Origin: Prevotellaceae bacterium UBA5903 | GTDB taxonomy: Bacteria; Bacteroidota; Bacteroidia; Bacteroidales; Bacteroidaceae | NCBI GenBank assembly: GCA_002431845.1 | Contig: DJEH01000032.1 | Location: 1-6,629, forward strand | Direction of reading: 5' to 3' | Length of the DNA stretch: 6,629 bases | Shown here: one piece after another, positions 6,116 through 6,629 of the stretch | Position numbering within the stretch: position 1 is the first letter of the stretch | Layout of the letters: every line of letters starts with the position of its first letter | Program-made: the position numbers and the translations under genes | The notes under the pieces: model-generated | The model's database searches: none | What the model was told of the DNA's origin: nothing | What the model saw: the letters and a program-made list of their open reading frames with translations, nothing else

Positions 6116-6148
6116 CATTTAGAACAACCACAAAGTACCAAACAATCT
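6097..6148 (+). repeat. 17-bp perfect inverted repeat downstream of the AICAR transformylase gene
   Basis: AGATTGTTTGGTACTTT (6097-6113) and AAAGTACCAAACAATCT (6132-6148) are exact reverse complements around an 18-nt loop. It begins 13 nt after the upstream stop codon. As RNA it could form the 3'-end hairpin of that transcript, but no T-run follows, so a standard terminator is doubtful. As DNA it is a symmetric site over a promoter-like -7 box. Confidence 0.8.
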
Positions 6149-6169
6149 ATACAAACTCTTAAGTATGTT

Positions 6170-6217
6170 TTCAATATTTATATAATCGTATGCTAACTTT
6201 TTAATATAAATATTGAA
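6170..6217 (+). repeat. 14-bp perfect inverted repeat just upstream of the small basic protein
   Basis: TTCAATATTTATAT (6170-6183) and ATATAAATATTGAA (6204-6217) are exact reverse complements around a 20-nt loop. With a 2-nt bulge the stem extends to ATG (6165-6167)/CAT (6218-6220). The right arm ends 26 nt before the ATG at 6244. It is almost pure A/T, so part of the symmetry could be chance, but the length argues otherwise. It would lie in the mRNA leader if transcription starts near 6121. Confidence 0.65.
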
Positions 6218-6243
6218 CATTTACTTATCCAAACAACATCGTT

Positions 6244-6462
6244 ATGACCATTAACAGAAAAGCCTCAGACGAAGAAATAACACAGGCCATGATGGTGGGC
6301 ATCACCTTTAAGGGAGCCAAACTTAAAAAAGGCACCAATGAGCCAAAAATCAAGACTAAGGCTAAAAAGAAAACCTACATCACAGGATTACATGGTTCTG
6401 GTTCCGCTAAGAAAAAGGCCGAAATACGTCAGCGCAGGGCCAACAGACACAAGAACAAATAA
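6244..6462 (+). CDS. Small, very basic protein of unknown function, 72 residues
   Basis: I do not recognise this protein. It has 16 Lys and 5 Arg but only 5 acidic residues. A short N-terminal part may be helical (ASDEEITQAMMVGITF, 7-22). A low-complexity Lys-rich middle follows (KLKKGTNEPKIKTKAKKK, 26-43), then TYITGLHGSGSAKKK (44-58) and a basic tail EIRQRRANRHKNK (60-72). There is no signal peptide or membrane segment. The composition suggests RNA or DNA binding, as in ribosome-associated or nucleoid-type small proteins, but no named family is evident. Codon use matches the neighbours and the frame is clean from an ATG to a TAA, supporting a real gene. It is flanked on both sides by long inverted repeats. 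Its upstream neighbour is 160 nt away, so it is probably transcribed on its own. Confidence 0.68.
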   Translation: MTINRKASDEEITQAMMVGITFKGAKLKKGTNEPKIKTKAKKKTYITGLHGSGSAKKKAEIRQRRANRHKNK

Positions 6463-6487
6463 GAGAACCATATACTTTATGTTCTCT
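6462..6487 (+). repeat. Stem-loop immediately after the small basic protein stop codon
   Basis: AGAGAAC (6462-6468) pairs with GTTCTCT (6481-6487). With a bulged C at 6469 the stem gains two more A/T pairs around a 7-nt loop. It touches the stop codon. No T-run follows, so it may protect the 3' end or aid termination with the larger structure downstream. Confidence 0.5.
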
Positions 6488-6490
6488 ACG

Positions 6491-6594
6491 AGAGTTTAAA
6501 CACCTTAAAGCATAAATGACAATGCTCTAAAACACCTTAAATAAGGCTGTAACAAGCAATCATTTTAACTTTAAGGCGCTTAAACTCTATTTTT
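6491..6594 (+). terminator. Long imperfect inverted repeat with trailing T-run, possible terminator or structured RNA
   Basis: The arms 6491-6510 and 6569-6588 match as reverse complements at 18 of 20 positions (AGAGTTTAA and CCTTAAAG are exact). They are followed by ATTTTT (6589-6594). The 58-nt loop contains a smaller hairpin, AGCAT (6509-6513) with ATGCT (6522-6526), and a second copy of AAACACCTTAAA (6530-6541; first copy 6498-6509). The second copy could compete for the right arm. The large loop is unusual for a simple terminator. Confidence 0.42.
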
Positions 6595-6619
6595 ATGCCA
6601 TTCTTTCAATGATTTTATG

Positions 6620-6627
6620 TAAGTTTG
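6620..6627 (+). promoter_or_regulatory. -7 promoter element reading out of the right edge
   Basis: TAAGTTTG followed by CA matches TAnnTTTG in full. No good TTTG was found at the -33 position (the T-run at 6591-6594 is slightly too far). It suggests a plus-strand gene starting just beyond the window. Confidence 0.4.
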
Positions 6628-6629
6628 CA

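Noticed and set aside
6097..6217. Insertion sequence or MITE with terminal inverted repeats
   Set aside because: The two inverted repeats are different sequences and I noticed no target-site duplication or transposase. A dispersed-repeat origin cannot be tested from one window.

Overview
The window looks like chromosomal DNA of a Bacteroidales bacterium, most likely Prevotella or a close relative. Four things point there: an AT-rich genome, a short (285-residue) sigma factor beginning MRQLKIT and lacking region 1.1, a DUF3078 outer-membrane-type protein, and several promoters that fit the Bacteroidetes pattern TTTG-N19/20-TAnnTTTG instead of the E. coli-type -35/-10. I made the species-level guess from protein style alone.

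Layout. (1) The left edge carries, on the minus strand, what I read as the 5' half of the signal recognition particle RNA (ffs), cut by the window at the conserved CAGG just before the GGAA tetraloop. A near-perfect minus-strand promoter lies at 91-121. (2) A minus-strand DUF3078 gene (152-1498) is divergent from a plus-strand primary-type sigma-70 factor (1631-2488). The sigma gene has an exact consensus promoter at 1562-1592. (3) From 2680 to 4805 runs a probable operon: a 138-residue exported protein of unknown function, an HPr-kinase/PEPCK-like P-loop protein, a small S24/S26 (signal-peptidase-like) protein with a Ser/His pair and no N-terminal membrane anchor, and an 89-residue PqqD-family protein. 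A strong rho-independent terminator at 4812-4860 closes it. (4) A stand-alone AICAR transformylase (4902-6083) follows. (5) A highly structured segment follows, with a 17-bp perfect inverted repeat over a promoter-like box and then a 14-bp perfect inverted repeat. These lie just upstream of a 72-residue very basic protein (6244-6462), which is itself followed by a stem-loop and a long imperfect inverted repeat. A promoter -7 box lies at the very right end.

Most interesting. The HprK-like kinase, S24/S26 protein and PqqD protein form a compact three-gene module. PqqD proteins bind leader peptides in RiPP pathways, and HprK-like kinases are tailoring enzymes in some lasso-peptide clusters. Here there is no lasso cyclase, radical-SAM enzyme or obvious precursor. 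The module may therefore be an undescribed peptide-modifying or peptide-handling system, possibly acting on an exported partner; that role is inference. The sigma, DUF3078, SRP RNA and purine genes are ordinary housekeeping neighbours.
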